Below are positions 21,557 through 33,329 of a stretch of DNA of 64,000 bases, in pieces (positions within the stretch are counted from its first letter, which is position 1; each line of letters starts with the position of its first letter). Source of the stretch: Takakia lepidozioides (lineage: Eukaryota > Streptophyta > Takakiopsida > Takakiales > Takakiaceae); contig CM060733.1 of assembly GCA_030704615.1 (NCBI GenBank), forward strand, positions 1,180,001 to 1,244,000. Reading direction: 5' to 3'. The notes under the pieces are model-generated. The model worked only from the letters and a program-made list of their open reading frames with translations. It was not told the DNA's origin and searched no databases. The position numbers and the translations under genes are program-made.

Positions 21557-24500
21557 TGTCCCCCTCCAAACTCCTGGATCTGAACCACGAAAAGAAAAAT
21601 AACGACTTTGCTGTTCTCACCTTATGAACCCACCGTGTAATCCACTTTCTGTGTCTCAATCACCATTTTTTTTGCATTCGTCTAAATATGTCTATCATAG
21701 ACTAGATTGAGTGGGACCGGAAGCCACGGGGAGGTTCAATGACACTGAACAGATGCATAAAATGCGTAGAATTCATACTCGTGAGGATCTCATTTCACAA
21801 TTCTGACGAAGTCTCGCTGTAACCCACAGCAAGCAGAATGACAAGCATAAATTAGTGCCTTCTTCTCCCACTCCATTTCTTGCCTGTGGACACTTTCCAA
21901 CTGCACACTAGAGCCTGATTGTGACATTTTCTACAGCTCATTCCTCCCCTCGAGAATTGGAAGCCCCCAGGTACCCAATTGACATCAATCCCCACTCCCT
22001 GTTGAGCGAACAAAACAATGCATACTTCCAACATGACCAGCTTCTGATAGTCCAGAGAGGATAATTCTACTCTTGAGCTCACCCACATGCGGTTGCTTGG
22101 TAACGGACGAACCGGTCATTTCACAGTTCTCTACGTAGCATAATAACACATGCATCCAGATTTACTAAGTACAACATTCAGAACTTCGCCTCATAATTGA
22201 CAGACTATTACCTGCACAGGGAGATCAAGTAGGACTGGCCTGGCTCTCGGATATGGTTCACTGCCTCCCGAATCTCTTGTGACTCACACGCAAAACTGTT
22301 AAACTTTGATGCACAACAAGACAATACAAAATCAGGATACGATCGAGAGAATGGATCACCCAAACTCGCGAGGCAAAAGGGGGAGAGATGGACGCTGTTT
22401 CATACGAAGGACTTGGGTAGCTCCCACGGAGAAAACGCCGATCACCAAACCACTATGGTCTCACGAGGCATCAATCCGCCATAGCTCAGTACAGCACGAT
22501 AAGACCTGCACAGCCAAGAGGTTGCTCTCGGGCACTACCGTGTCACTGTCTTGAAGCTCGCCAAGTGAAAGTCGGCACGAAATGCTCACAAGTGGCAACT
22601 CGCTGAGTCAGACTTGTCGTTGTTGCATCGCTTCACGGGACCCAAAATATCTGTGCGTCTCTCTGAGGAGGATTGTTTGGGAGGAGTGAGTCCGTTGCAA
22701 GTGGTGGCTATTCCAAACCTTAAGGGGGAACGGTCATTGGGAACTCACACAACCTTTCTTTTTTTTATTCTTTTTTTTAAAAACAATAAAGGGAAATACC
22801 CGGGAGCGACCGCTCACAAATCAGGCCCCTTAATTGTGGTGAGAGGAGAAAATAACCTCTTTGGTAGTAACCTTGCCACGAGGCGCCGAGCGCAAGGCTC
22901 TAGGGACACTGCCCAAGAACCTTTCAAAAGTCTTCATCACCGGTAGAAGCAGTATGTGTTACTTTGAAGGACTTCCATCTTCAGTGAGGGTGATTGGGGG
23001 AAGTTGGTGTATCATAATCAGTACTGATCATAACTCCCCCAAACTATTGAGTTCCCCCAAACTATGGACTAGATAGGTAGCTTGCAAGAGGAGGGGGAAT
23101 ACGGGATGTAGCAAGGCCCAGCCGCGGACTATGAGGTGCAAGATTCGAATTAGGGCTGAGGAGAATTGGATTGCAATGTCTATCGCTTAACTATCACACT
23201 TGGACACTTTTGAGTGACCACACTTTGAGTAAAAAACTTAGCCATTGGAGGATTGAGGCTACTATCATCCATATTTTTTCATCTGTCCACGGTAGGAGTG
23301 TGGGGTAGTTCCGTCTTAGCCCCCAAGGTACACTTTGATTTTAAGACTTAAATTTAGAAGTACTTTTATACTTGGTGGCGGAATGGAATCTGGCACGGGC
23401 TAATCTAGAAAATAAATGAATAATGACAAGTTTATAAATGTCGTGCTCATGTTCTTTGGAACATATGGACTTCTCAGTGTTTTTTTTTTCACTTTTCCAA
23501 AATCGCTGGCAGGGCGACATGTAGATTCTACCCAACGCCCATGTGGCGAAAATAACGAGGTGACAGAGCTGGAAAAGAGGCTATATTACAGGTGTCATAT
23601 TTTAACAGGTCCACGTAGGACAAATCTGGCTCCTGGTATTTATCCTTTGGCGCTTTCTGGCGATTTTCTTGATTTTTAATCCCAGAATTCGTAGCTGACC
23701 CAATTTCGGGGGAATTTAACCTTGTGTGAAAACTGTCCTTTATAGGGTTCACTCAGACTCATTGTTTGAAGCAAGGAAGGATTGGTGTGTGTTATGTGCA
23801 GCTCTTCACATATGTTTTCGAGAAAAGCGATAACAACTGCTCCTTGCCTTTGATAATTCGCGAGGAAATAGAGGCTACATCATCTCAAAACAATGTGAAT
23901 CTTCAATTACATGGAACGACTCCTTCCCGCATAGCTTGGAGCTCTTTTAGTGCTAGGTGTTCGCCAGCTGCAGGTGAAGAGCCTGAGGTTAATTAATTGG
24001 AGGCATTGGCGTAGTTTTAGGAAGGCAAATCATAAGTTAATCAGTAGCTATCCCTTTTCCTCTTAGAAGAAAGTTGAGCCATAGAAACTTTCCTTAGCTT
24101 CGTTTCTTGTCTATCTCTGCTCGGTTTTTGTCATGGTTTCTCTCACTGCTAGTGAACGGTCATGGGGAAGTGTCCCCTTCGTTCGACTTCGCAAGGTTTT
24201 TTTTTCTTGTTTTTATAAAGTTATTGGGCTGCAGTCCCTTTCTTCTTAAATTTTTTTTCAAGAAAAATCAGAGTAAATGTTTGAAGTTTTTCTTGAGATT
24301 AGATGATTTTAATAATTATCCCACTACGATGTTTATAGGTTATATGGTATGTTTAATTTGATTTCAAGATTCAATTTATCGATAGTAGCTCCCCCCAAAT
24401 TGGTTTTTTGCGTTCCTTGTCCAGAACTTGTTTGCACTCCGGGGTGGTGGGGGTTAGCTAGGCCACTGTTCCCTCTTATTCTTGTTCCCTCCTTATGTAT

Positions 24501-25684
24501 AGGGTAATGCCCTGAGTGGAGGGGATTTAAGGGCCTACCGCCCTCGGGGAAGGCCCGAAAATCTGGGAATGCCCCACACGAGGGCCGTTATCATGCGTAA
24601 AGAAATAGGATGATTTCTTTTCTTTTCATCGTTCCTTTATCCTTTCTCCCCGCTAGTAGCTTCCTGTTAGAAAAGATCTTGGAGGTAAAGATAAAGAAAT
24701 GTCGTAGGTGTGCATTACACACATGTGTAATGCATTGGTAATCGTGTGGTTGGCTGTTACATTGTATAGCGCGTAGAAATTAACAAAGAGAAATCAGCCC
24801 TAGTTCTATACGTCCTTGCAAAATCTGCTTTTGTTTTGTGCCGTCATTTCTATGTCTCCACCAGTAGGTCAGTTGTCTTTTGGAATGTCAATAATAAGTG
24901 GTTGTCAAGTCAGATTCCTCAATAGAGTTGGATGTGTTAAGGTGGGTGGGTGATTGGATGTATGTATGCTTTACATGTGTGTGACTCTTTATATAGTTAG
25001 ATAGTGCTGTTTTTCAGTGGGTTAGTTGTTGCTAACATGTACTATGGGTTCACTTGTGTCTAAGTAGAAATTATGGATGCTGCTAAGCTTGTGATATGAG
25101 TATAGCTAAGCTTTTGGATTTGAGAGTATCAGAGGATTTGTCCATGTGTGGGTGGGGGAAATAAATTGTGTGTCGGCTTGCGTTTGGTAGGTTAGGGTAA
25201 CCGGAATTTGGAGGAACTTTCCATGTGGAGATTATGAAGGGAATGATTTGTGGTAGGAAATGGATACAAAAGTTTGTTGATCATTTTGGTGATGGTCATG
25301 AATTGCGTGCTTGTTGATGATAGGAATTCATGTGAGGCATTTTGGGTTTCTATGCGGTGTGAAGGTGAGAATTTGGAGTTTTCTTTTGAAGAGCTAAGAG
25401 AAAAAGGGTACTATGATTGCAGGATGTGAGAGCATCGACATATGGAGTCGGAATGTTGAGCATAGATGCTCTTGATAAAGCTACTGTAAGAGACTAGCAT
25501 GCCATCCTTCCTAAATTGGTATAATATACCATGTCTTTTCTACTCCTAGGTTGATGGCAGTGGCGGTTGTGAGTTAAGCTTTGTTTATATGTAAAGAAGA
25601 CAATAGGAGGTTGGTACATCATTGCAACATATCAGTATGGAGTAAAAAATATGTTTGTCAAAGAGGGTAGACCTAGGTCGCCCT
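21557..25684. other. gene-poor region
   Basis: The first part is the USP 5' flank. An exon-like stretch on the minus strand near 22200-22300 ends in a TGCAG|GTAATAG donor and may be a 5' untranslated exon. T-runs near 22755 and 24200, and AT-rich low-complexity sequence, fill the rest. A tRNA-like B box (GATTCGAATTAGG) near 23140 is isolated. No gene is supported. Confidence 0.4.
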
Positions 25685-25689
25685 GAATT

Positions 25690-26075
25690 ATGTCAAAAAC
25701 ACTCTGTCTACGAAAAAATAAAAGGAGCAAGAATGGCCTAAAAATAATGGTGTTGACATTGCTATTAATTTAGGCCATCCCTGCTGCTTTGTTTTTCCAC
25801 ACAAAGGGCAGACAAATGTCTTGAATAATCCTACAAGACATTTTGTGTGTGGTAAAGAAAGGGCATAAAATTGACAACCTAAAAATGAAGTTGTTGACAC
25901 TGTCAATTTTAGGCCCTCCTTGCTCTTTTGTTTTCCCACAAAAGACCCTAAATTATCCCACAAGACACTAATAATGTGTGTGGAAAAGCAAAAGAGTAGG
26001 GAGGGCCAAAAATGATGGTGTTCATACCGTCAATTCTAGGCCGCGGGCCTCCCCGCTGCTTTGTTGACTCCTCCC
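25690..26075. repeat. three-unit fold-back tandem repeat
   Basis: Three diverged units of roughly 140-170 bp share GGCC(T)-AAAAATGATGGTGTTGA...TCAATTTTAGGCC followed by a (CTGC)TTTTGTTTTCCCAC tail. Each unit is itself nearly palindromic about GTTGACACTGTCAA. The array can fold into hairpins; it is likely a MITE-type fold-back relic. No coding content. Confidence 0.5.
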
Positions 26076-26528
26076 TATAAGGGAGAGACCACGCATTGGT
26101 GCAAAAAATGAGTAAGATCCTGATATACCTCCACTAGATAATACCTACATGAAGCAGATAATCCTCCCCTACTTAAATGTTAACTTGAATGTACCTTGAT
26201 TGGATAAGACCCATAAATGAATCTTATACATGTAAATATTCATAAATGAAGACCCATAAATGAAGGGTATATAGGGATACACATATCTGAATTTTTCTCC
26301 CTCCTCAACGGCCTAAAGTGGGGACTGTCGTTCCAAAATTTCCTTTAAAATGCTATAGGTCTGCATAGTAGAATGTACAAATATATGGCTTAACATTAAA
26401 ATAAAAGAGTAACATCCAGATATAATTCAATATTTACAATAAAAAAATCAGATGAAAAATATTTTAATTACAATTTATTATATGTATTTTGGATTCTATA
26501 AATATTAACTCGATGGACGCCCAAAAAA
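26076..26528. other. AT-rich intergenic
   Basis: Repeated (ACCC)ATAAATGAA words near 26210-26265. Nothing else recognised. Confidence 0.3.
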
Positions 26529-27016
26529 ATGAAGTTAAAAAAAAAGAATCTGGAATTCTGCTTGACTACCTCGGCCACACTTGTGCAATTCATCGAATGC
26601 CCTTGGGCAACTCCTCCTGTTTTGAATTTTTTGGCTAAGGATACCATCTCGAGCTTTTCTAAACGTTTCCATGAAAAATTCGCCAAAGCCACGATTGTTG
26701 TGGTTGTCATTGGTGTCCGAGGTCAAGTAGAGCACCGTTTTGAATTTACTGTGGCAGATGGTTCCTCTCAAAATGATGTTCAGATTGTAAGATTTCTCAG
26801 TTCCTCATTCTCTCTTTTACTTTAGATATTCATGCTTTGTACATTCAGTTTATTCAGATACTGATGGTATCATTGGTTTCGGGTTTGATGTAGGTGAGCA
26901 TCTATGTCACTTTTCATGCGGAGTATAATCGACTGGTGCAGGAGTTTCGGACTGGGGCTGCCACATATGTCATGTTCAAAACATTGGCGCTACATCCATT
27001 GGGGACGTCAATCTAA
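26529..27016 (+). CDS. unknown two-exon open frame (fragment)
   Basis: The frame from 26529 gives a Lys-rich start, then LVQFIECPWATPPVLNFLAK, FSKRFHEKFAKATIVVVVIG and VEHRFEFTVADGSS. A GTAAGA donor after GATGTTCAGATT (26788) and a GATGTAG acceptor at about 26893 keep phase into VSIYVTFHAEYNRLVQEFRT and MFKTLALHPLGTSI, stop. Composition and splice sites look genic. I do not recognise the family. The upstream start is uncertain because the sequence before it is AT-rich filler. Confidence 0.35.
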
Positions 27017-28716
27017 ATTTTCTTTACAAGTACTTTGTTATATTTACTTGTCCTTGTAGATTACGTGAGTGTTTGTCATCCGTTCTCCTTCCACTCCACC
27101 ATTCAAGTGTGTCTGCGCACATTGTGGATTGGAGGATCTTGCTAGTTAGGTTGATAAAACCTTCTTTTGTAATGCATGTAAGATGACTGACGAGTGTGTG
27201 TTGCACATTTATATCAATGGGAATGTGCAAGGTGTAGATGGGTTTGTACCAAGATGATTGCAGCCTACAATGTCCATTTTTTGGCTGTCACAACAATGTT
27301 TTTTCCAGACATAGAATAGTGGTAAATTTTCATACTCCTACATGACAAAGCTATCAATAAAAAGGGACTAAAATATAAAGGCTCATATACATATACTTTC
27401 CCACTTTTAAATCTCATTATCAAAAACCAAAATTTCCAGATGCTATGGACTTTAAAAGGAATTGTCACAGTCCATAAAAAGAGATGTTATCGACTTCTTT
27501 AATATAGAAGTTAAAAAAAAAATCAAGAAAATGGACTCTCTCAAACTTGCTTTGAAGGATGAGGAATTTGGAATGAAAACTTGAGGTTAAAAAAAAATTA
27601 TGTAATATTTTGAGCCTTAAAAATAGTTATTTCCATAAAGTCCTTTATGAATAAATTCTTTTGAAATAACAATTTTTTTTTCATTAGACACATTCATTCA
27701 CCATAAATGCACAGTTGAGTATGATCAAATTTTAAAAAAACATTTGTAAATTGAAACTATCGCAATTTGAAAATCTTGGTTTTAACAGTCAATAATAGAT
27801 GATCAAGATTGTTCGTTGAAGGAAATCCGATGGTTGATGATTCGTCACATCCTCCTTTATGTACTCTTTATGTACTCATGATCTGCCACTTTTGGTCCAC
27901 TTTAGCTTGCAATCACTCACTAGTGAAAGTCAATTCCGATTGGGTGAATGCAATCATTGGCATAGACGAAGATGCCTTGAAGCTTTCTGTCATTAAGCTT
28001 TTGACAAATGTGCATCTTGTAGGCCGCTTCTCTCTTAATCCTTTGGGAGACTTGGTAGGGTTTGAGGAGCATTCTTAGTGCAGGCTACTTTATGCCTTTC
28101 TTAGCATTGGCTGTTCGTTGTTCTTAAGCGGTTGTAGGTCTCTCAGTTCTGATTGACATAACTCTATTGTATTCTACTCTGTTGTGTTTTGTATACCCGC
28201 ACAACATCATTGAATACATTCACGTGTTTCAAATTTTATAAGTGCGAGGTACGTTCCTAATTCAATTTTGTCTCTTTTTTTTAACCTTTTTGTTATATAT
28301 ATTTTCTTTCTTTCGGGTTTTTATCTATTGTCATTGCTCTTGTTCATTTGAGATGGATATTTCAAAGACAAAAAAGACAAAGTATTGACCATCAAGTATC
28401 CAGCAAGTATATCAATTTTTAGTTGACATTCTTATTGGTATTTAGTCATGACACTACTTTTCAGTATATTCCCTATCTGTTCAATAATTCATTAACTTTC
28501 AACATCAGTTTTGTTCTCAGACTTTGTTTTACAATAATAGAATTGTTTTTCCTTCTTTATAACTTTGTGATGATTTAAATAAATAAATAAAAAGTCTGGC
28601 CTTCATCTATCCATTAACAATTCAAAAATATAAATATAAATATTTACCTTCAAGTGCTTCAGCACATATAATACTCTTTTATCTTTGCATTATTAACAAG
28701 ACCTTATTACCTGGCG
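27017..28716. other. AT-rich, no recognised gene
   Basis: Low-complexity A/T tracts. One 89-codon frame at 27809-28078 (with SDWVNAIIGIDEDALKLSV) has no family features. Confidence 0.35.
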
Positions 28717-29145
28717 GATGGAAATCCGGCGCCGGATTTCCATCTATCCGCGCTCCGAATTACCTGCAGGATGGAAATCCGGCACCGGAATTCTATTCTG
28801 CTGCGCTCCGAATTACATAAAAACCTCCCCGGATGGAAAAACGGCGCCGAATTTCCATCCGAGGCCGTTCGGATGCAGTCGGCTCGGGGGAAAGGCTGCC
28901 ACCTGGCCCTCACATTACAACCCCCGGACGGATATTCGGCACCGAATATCCAACAGGGGAAGCCCGGATGAAGTCGCCTCGGGCGTAGAGGCCGGCGCGT
29001 ATTCGACAGAGAGTATCCCCTGGATGGAGATTCGGCGCCGAATTTCCATCCGGGCCCCCCAAAGGAAGTCATGTCGAGGGGCAGGCCGAAAACTGGCCGA
29101 CATAATAACCTCCCCAGATGAGAAAACGGCGCTGAATTTCCATCC
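28717..29145. repeat. array of six GGCGCC-centred palindromes
   Basis: Unit 1 (28717-28744) is a perfect 28-bp palindrome: GATGGAAATCCGGC followed by its own complement. Diverged units lie at 28769-28797, 28831-28860, 28926-28955 (10-bp perfect arms GGATATTCGG), 29022-29051 and 29116-29145. Centres are 53-97 bp apart, and the spacers are GC-rich and not alike except for GCGCTCCGAATTAC after units 1 and 2. The array is a GC island inside very AT-rich DNA. No transposase or host gene is adjacent. Nature unknown. Confidence 0.8.
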
Positions 29146-29734
29146 GGGGCGGTTAATAGTTGCAATATTCTAAGTCTTTCAGTATTTTATAATTATATGA
29201 AACATGCTTTCTCTGTACATTTGTTTTATCAAGATATTTTCACATTTTTATTTTTCATAATAATATCTCAATTTTCTAATTAAATTTTTAAAACTTTCAA
29301 TACAAACAATTTCAATAAAAAAATATTCTCTGTTATCTTATCCCAACTAAAAAATAATTAGTATTGATATCCTCAGTTTTTAGCAGAATTTCAGGAAAAT
29401 TCATAATTTTCAAATTTTCCCTTATAGATGAGTTATGATCAATTTTAATTTTATTATTTCTCATAATAATTCCCTTCATCACTATAAACCTTAATATGGG
29501 TATTGATTCTATTTTACACTCACTACATCTTCATCGTGTACAAAATTATCCGTATGTAGTGGGTGATTTGTCTTTTTGATTCTATTGCATATTCGCTGCA
29601 TTATATGCAAACTTCCATATCATTGCGTCATGAAAGCATGGCTTACTTTATGCAATCATTACACACACGAAGTCTTGAAATGACGGAAATGATTCAAATT
29701 TTATTTCTCTTTTGATGTTTTACATGAATTGCAT
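29146..29734. other. AT-rich flank
   Basis: No gene seen. The last 150 bases may contain the decayed N-terminal part of the OTU domain. Confidence 0.3.
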
Positions 29735-30067
29735 GGAATGTCAATAAGTGCTGCAAATGGAGGATTAGAAGGTGTTAATTGTGCCGTTTTATGTTTGGTC
29801 AATTACCTACAAACACCAATACACGTATGGTCTTATACCAATAAACGTATTATGTTTTGTGTAGGTACTGAGTTCTCTCATCGTCACCATGTACAAATAT
29901 TATATGATGATCGGGGTTTAACTCAAAGTGGACATTATGAACCCATTGTCTCTACTTCATATGTTTATAGTCATGATTTTGTGCATTGGTCTAAATGTGA
30001 TCTAATTGTGAGTCATATATTGAGGTACTTTCAGAAAATTGCAATTTCATATTGTTTAAATTCATAA
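29735..30067 (+). pseudogene. OTU-like cysteine protease domain fragment
   Basis: The frame contains GGLEGVNCAVLCLVNYLQTP, IHVWSYTNKRIMFCVGTEF and ends the domain with SGHYEPIVS, in which the His matches the OTU catalytic histidine (GHYE/D-hydrophobic). The N-terminal DGNCLF half is not intact. OTU domains of this type are found in Helentron/Helitron polyproteins and some retroelements. It lies on the strand opposite to the adjoining helicase-nuclease remnant. Confidence 0.5.
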
Positions 30068-30099
30068 ATTGGTTTAGTTGTTTTGTAGATGAAGATTAT

Positions 30100-30850
30100 A
30101 TTGCAAGATGTCTATATTGAAATCTCCTATGATGATGGTAGGACAAAAGTAAGGAATTTTTTCAATGATAGTTTGCAAAGAAGATAAGAAGGTATTTAAT
30201 GAAAGAGACTGAGGTTTATATATTGCTATAATATGAATAACTCTTCGTGTTTGTGCGTTGTGTTTGTGTGTAGAAAGTTGTTGCTATATGCTTAGCATCA
30301 TCATGTGAGTGTACCTCAGATGAAGATAATGTTGTTTGTTTCTCATATAGTATCATTGTGCCATGACTATCATATATTGAGTACTTTGAAGAGTCAATGA
30401 AATGTGGATGTTTGATGTTCCTGGTATGAAATGTGTTTCATTAAAACATAAAATATGACTTGATTGTAAATTATAATCAGCTAAAACATTTTCTTTGTAT
30501 AAGGAATGATCTTGTATTTGAAGATTATATAAGTACATGCAATTTAATATAGAATTGTAATGTAGGAACTAAAAATTCCCATTGTGCTAGTATTTGGAGA
30601 CGATGCATTTCATTAACAACCGTATTATCAACTCGAAAAAAATTTAGTTGTAGAGGTGCTAGAAGGTATAAATTTTCTTTTTGTCGAATCCGAGAAAAAG
30701 CAGTGTAGGTCAAACCGTGTTTATTTATACTTGTAGGATCAAACGCCAAATTATCCAAAGTTAAACCTTGTGCTCGATGAATAGTTCGAGCTACAGCTAA
30801 TTGGGTTGGAAATTGTGTTCTAGTAATTAAATGAGATGTATTCGGTCCAA
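30100..30850 (-). pseudogene. Helitron-type Pif1 helicase C-end + EEP endonuclease
   Basis: Minus-strand order: FPTQLAVARTIHRAQGLTLD then FDPTSINKHGLTYTAFSRIR, which are the last Pif1/RecD helicase motifs (30840-30680). A linker follows, then SHILCFNETHFIPGTSNIHI (about 30450) and, after several stops, FCPTIIIGDFNIDI (about 30110-30150). ETHF and GDFN are the endonuclease/exonuclease/phosphatase signature. A helicase followed by an EEP nuclease is characteristic of Helentron-like Helitrons. The HUH Rep domain is not found here. Broken and truncated. Confidence 0.65.
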
Positions 30851-31056
30851 TTTGAATTTATTTTGAAATAGGTTCAATGGGAGTCCATAATGAATTTATT
30901 TCATTATTCTACAAATGTACATTTTTAGTTCGTGTGATCCCACCTTCTGCGAATGTATTGTGGGATATGTTGTCCTATGCTTATATATTAAACTTGAAGT
31001 CCTTACACTCAAAAACACTTCCTTCCAGGATCCCAAATTCTTGAGCTCCATTGTTG

Positions 31057-32760
31057 TCAATTTATAAAATGTCTTATATGAAGATATTTTAAAAGTTTTT
31101 TAATTCGATTATCTCCTGAGGGAATTAGCGATATAGTATTGAATGAATGTTTAGCACCAAGCTCTTTCTTAAATGTTGAGATGAACTCCGAGGCGATTTC
31201 ATGATCTTGTAGACTAGGAATCCAATTGTTTTCAGAGAAGACCGCATCACCATTTGTTGATTGTATCATCACAGCTAATCCAAAAGTGTGAACCTTTTGT
31301 TGATCATTATTTGAAATTTGAAATGTACCGCATACATGAAACCAGCTAAGCTCTTTCTTCAATTGTCCAATCGATGGATCGGGTTGCTTCATCAATTGTG
31401 CATCCAATAGATTCGGATAGTCCACAAAATCTTGATTTCCCATTGAAACTTTATAATTGTCCAAATTATCTTGGTTCTCAATTTCCCAAATTGAAATACC
31501 ATCTATAAAAAAAAATAGAAACTCTTGGAAAAAGTCTCATAATGAAAGTTTGTTGGAAAAAATCAGCTTCCAACTTTTTTGGCTTATTTATAACACATCA
31601 CAATCAATGATGCTATTAAATATATCAATTGGTTGTAAATTATTCACTATCATCACTTTGACAATATTGACATCATATCCATCCAAAAGGTCCAATTGTT
31701 CTTCATTCATGGGATAATTATTAACCATTTTCTTGGTCTTCTTTGTGATCACGACTTTCACAATTGTATCAATTTCAAAAGAAATGAAAATATCATCACC
31801 TCCATGGTAACACACTTGCATTGTTGTTTGTAAGCACAATTGAAGCAATTTGTCACAATCACCATTCCAACTTGAGTTTTCCTCAATGGCCTTCAAAGTA
31901 TCAAAAATTTGAACACACATCCAAATTGATCTCCTCCAAGGAAATTTACGATTTTTGATAATTGCAAGAATTTAGCTTTGCCTCAAAAAATGTGTTATCT
32001 TCCAAATTTCTCAGTTGGTGAATTGAACCCTTATTTGCACGACCTCCAAAGCAATTTCTTTACATTGTTGAATAGCCATTGCATTATCTTGCTCAAAAGT
32101 TACTTTCTCAGATAAGAGAGTAACAACTTGATCATTAAGAAATTGCACCTTTATGTATAAGAGTTGATTTTCTTCTTGCAAAAATTTCATTATCCAGTAA
32201 TGATTTCTCCTTCTCGATTGAGATTGTATCTAACTTTGCTTTCAAGGTCAAAATCTCACTTTGAAAATGCTCCTCATTTTTTTGCAGCATAGCTTCGGCT
32301 TCAAGATCTTTTGCCTAGATCTCTTCCAAATTTGTTGTTTGAGCCAAAGTCAGTTGAACAGTCAGATCATGATTCCTTCCCTCAAAATCTTTGAGTTTGG
32401 CCTCCAAGTTCAAAATATCAATGCCTAAATAACCAATTCGATGTACAAGATCTGTCTCAATAAGTGTCATCCAAGAATTTGCCTCTACAGACCGCGAGAG
32501 ATTTAAGTTTTCCTCTTGCAACCTATTTATTTCACTATGAAGACCACAATTCTCTCTTTGAAGTTGCTGAATCACACTCTGAAAGATATGCTTCCCTAGG
32601 GGTTGTAGGAACAAATTGCTCCATCTCGAATTGGTAGGTAATTGTTTCACATCTAAGAAAATTGAAAAATTGAAACCAAAGAAAAACAAAAGCCTAAGAA
32701 CAAAAAATCCCCGACAATTGTTTTTTCAAAATCCTAACCTCATAATTCAGTTTCTCTTTT
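31057..32760 (-). pseudogene. unknown coiled-coil protein, frameshifted
   Basis: Three minus-strand blocks: 32689-32315 (heptad-rich QRENCGLHSEINRLQEENLN and LEAKLKDFEGRNHDL), continuing after a stop with KNEEHFQSEILTLKAKLDTI, then 31920-31588 and 31464-31057. The last blocks look globular (FHVCGTFQISNNDQQKVHTF, ISLIPSGDNRIKKLLKYL). Coding bias and consistent direction suggest one decayed gene upstream of the Helitron remnant. No family is recognised. It could be cargo of the mobile element or an independent gene. Confidence 0.35.
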
Positions 32761-32829
32761 TGATCCAACGTTTCTTTTACCAATAATATAATGTTCTAAA
32801 ATAGCCCACTCGATTGGCCTTTCCCCGGC

Positions 32830-33210
32830 AGCTCTTTGCTGAAGCTGGTGTGACTGACTGGAAACTTCAAAGGCCAATCATGTTTGTATTACAGATTGGA
32901 TATTCTGGGTGTCAGTACATTGAATAAAAGCATCAGTTCAACCCTCGTAGGTGTCATAAATGCTGTGAACAAGAGAGCCGGACACAGTATTTTTCTCATG
33001 TTTGGGTTTTCTTTAATGACAGGTGGAGTTTGAAGGCTGGTTGAAGCAAGGAGATATAAAGAATGCGAGGAAGTTCAAAGAGTGTGTCCTGACATCTTGG
33101 TCATGGGAAGCCATCGCACATGGCCATGGCACATTGCAACGGAACGCATCCTCTATGCACTGTCAGCTTAGTCAGCATCTAAATAGTGTTTGCACCGATT
33201 AGAGGCCAGG
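32830..33210 (+). pseudogene. copy of USP intron 2 end + exon 3
   Basis: Near-identical to the reverse complement of 48150-48500. The exon begins after TTTAATGACAG and reads VEFEGWLKQGDIK before the frame is lost: about 7 nt are missing after GATATAAAGA and about 7 nt are gained at GGAAGCCATCGCACATGGCC relative to the working gene at 18096-18214. The same lesions occur in the 48-kb copy, so one was made from the other. It sits directly before the PPR relics. Confidence 0.75.
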
Positions 33211-33329
33211 CTTTGGGCCCCACTACACCTCGTTGCACCCAGCGGTACGAATCGTATTCCTAAACATGGAAAAAAATCATTGGCTTATCGAATTCTTTAC
33301 GGAGCCGTAAGAAATGTTAAACAGGGACG

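Noticed and set aside
23100-23160. SINE or tRNA remnant
   Set aside because: Only a B-box-like GATTCGAATTAGG; no convincing A box or body.
28717-29145. CRISPR-like array
   Set aside because: Units are diverged palindromes with variable spacing, in a plant nuclear context, with no cas-like genes.
28707-29173. 150-aa frames on both strands over the palindrome array
   Set aside because: The repeated MEIRRRISI-type words on both strands come from palindromic DNA read twice, not from a gene.
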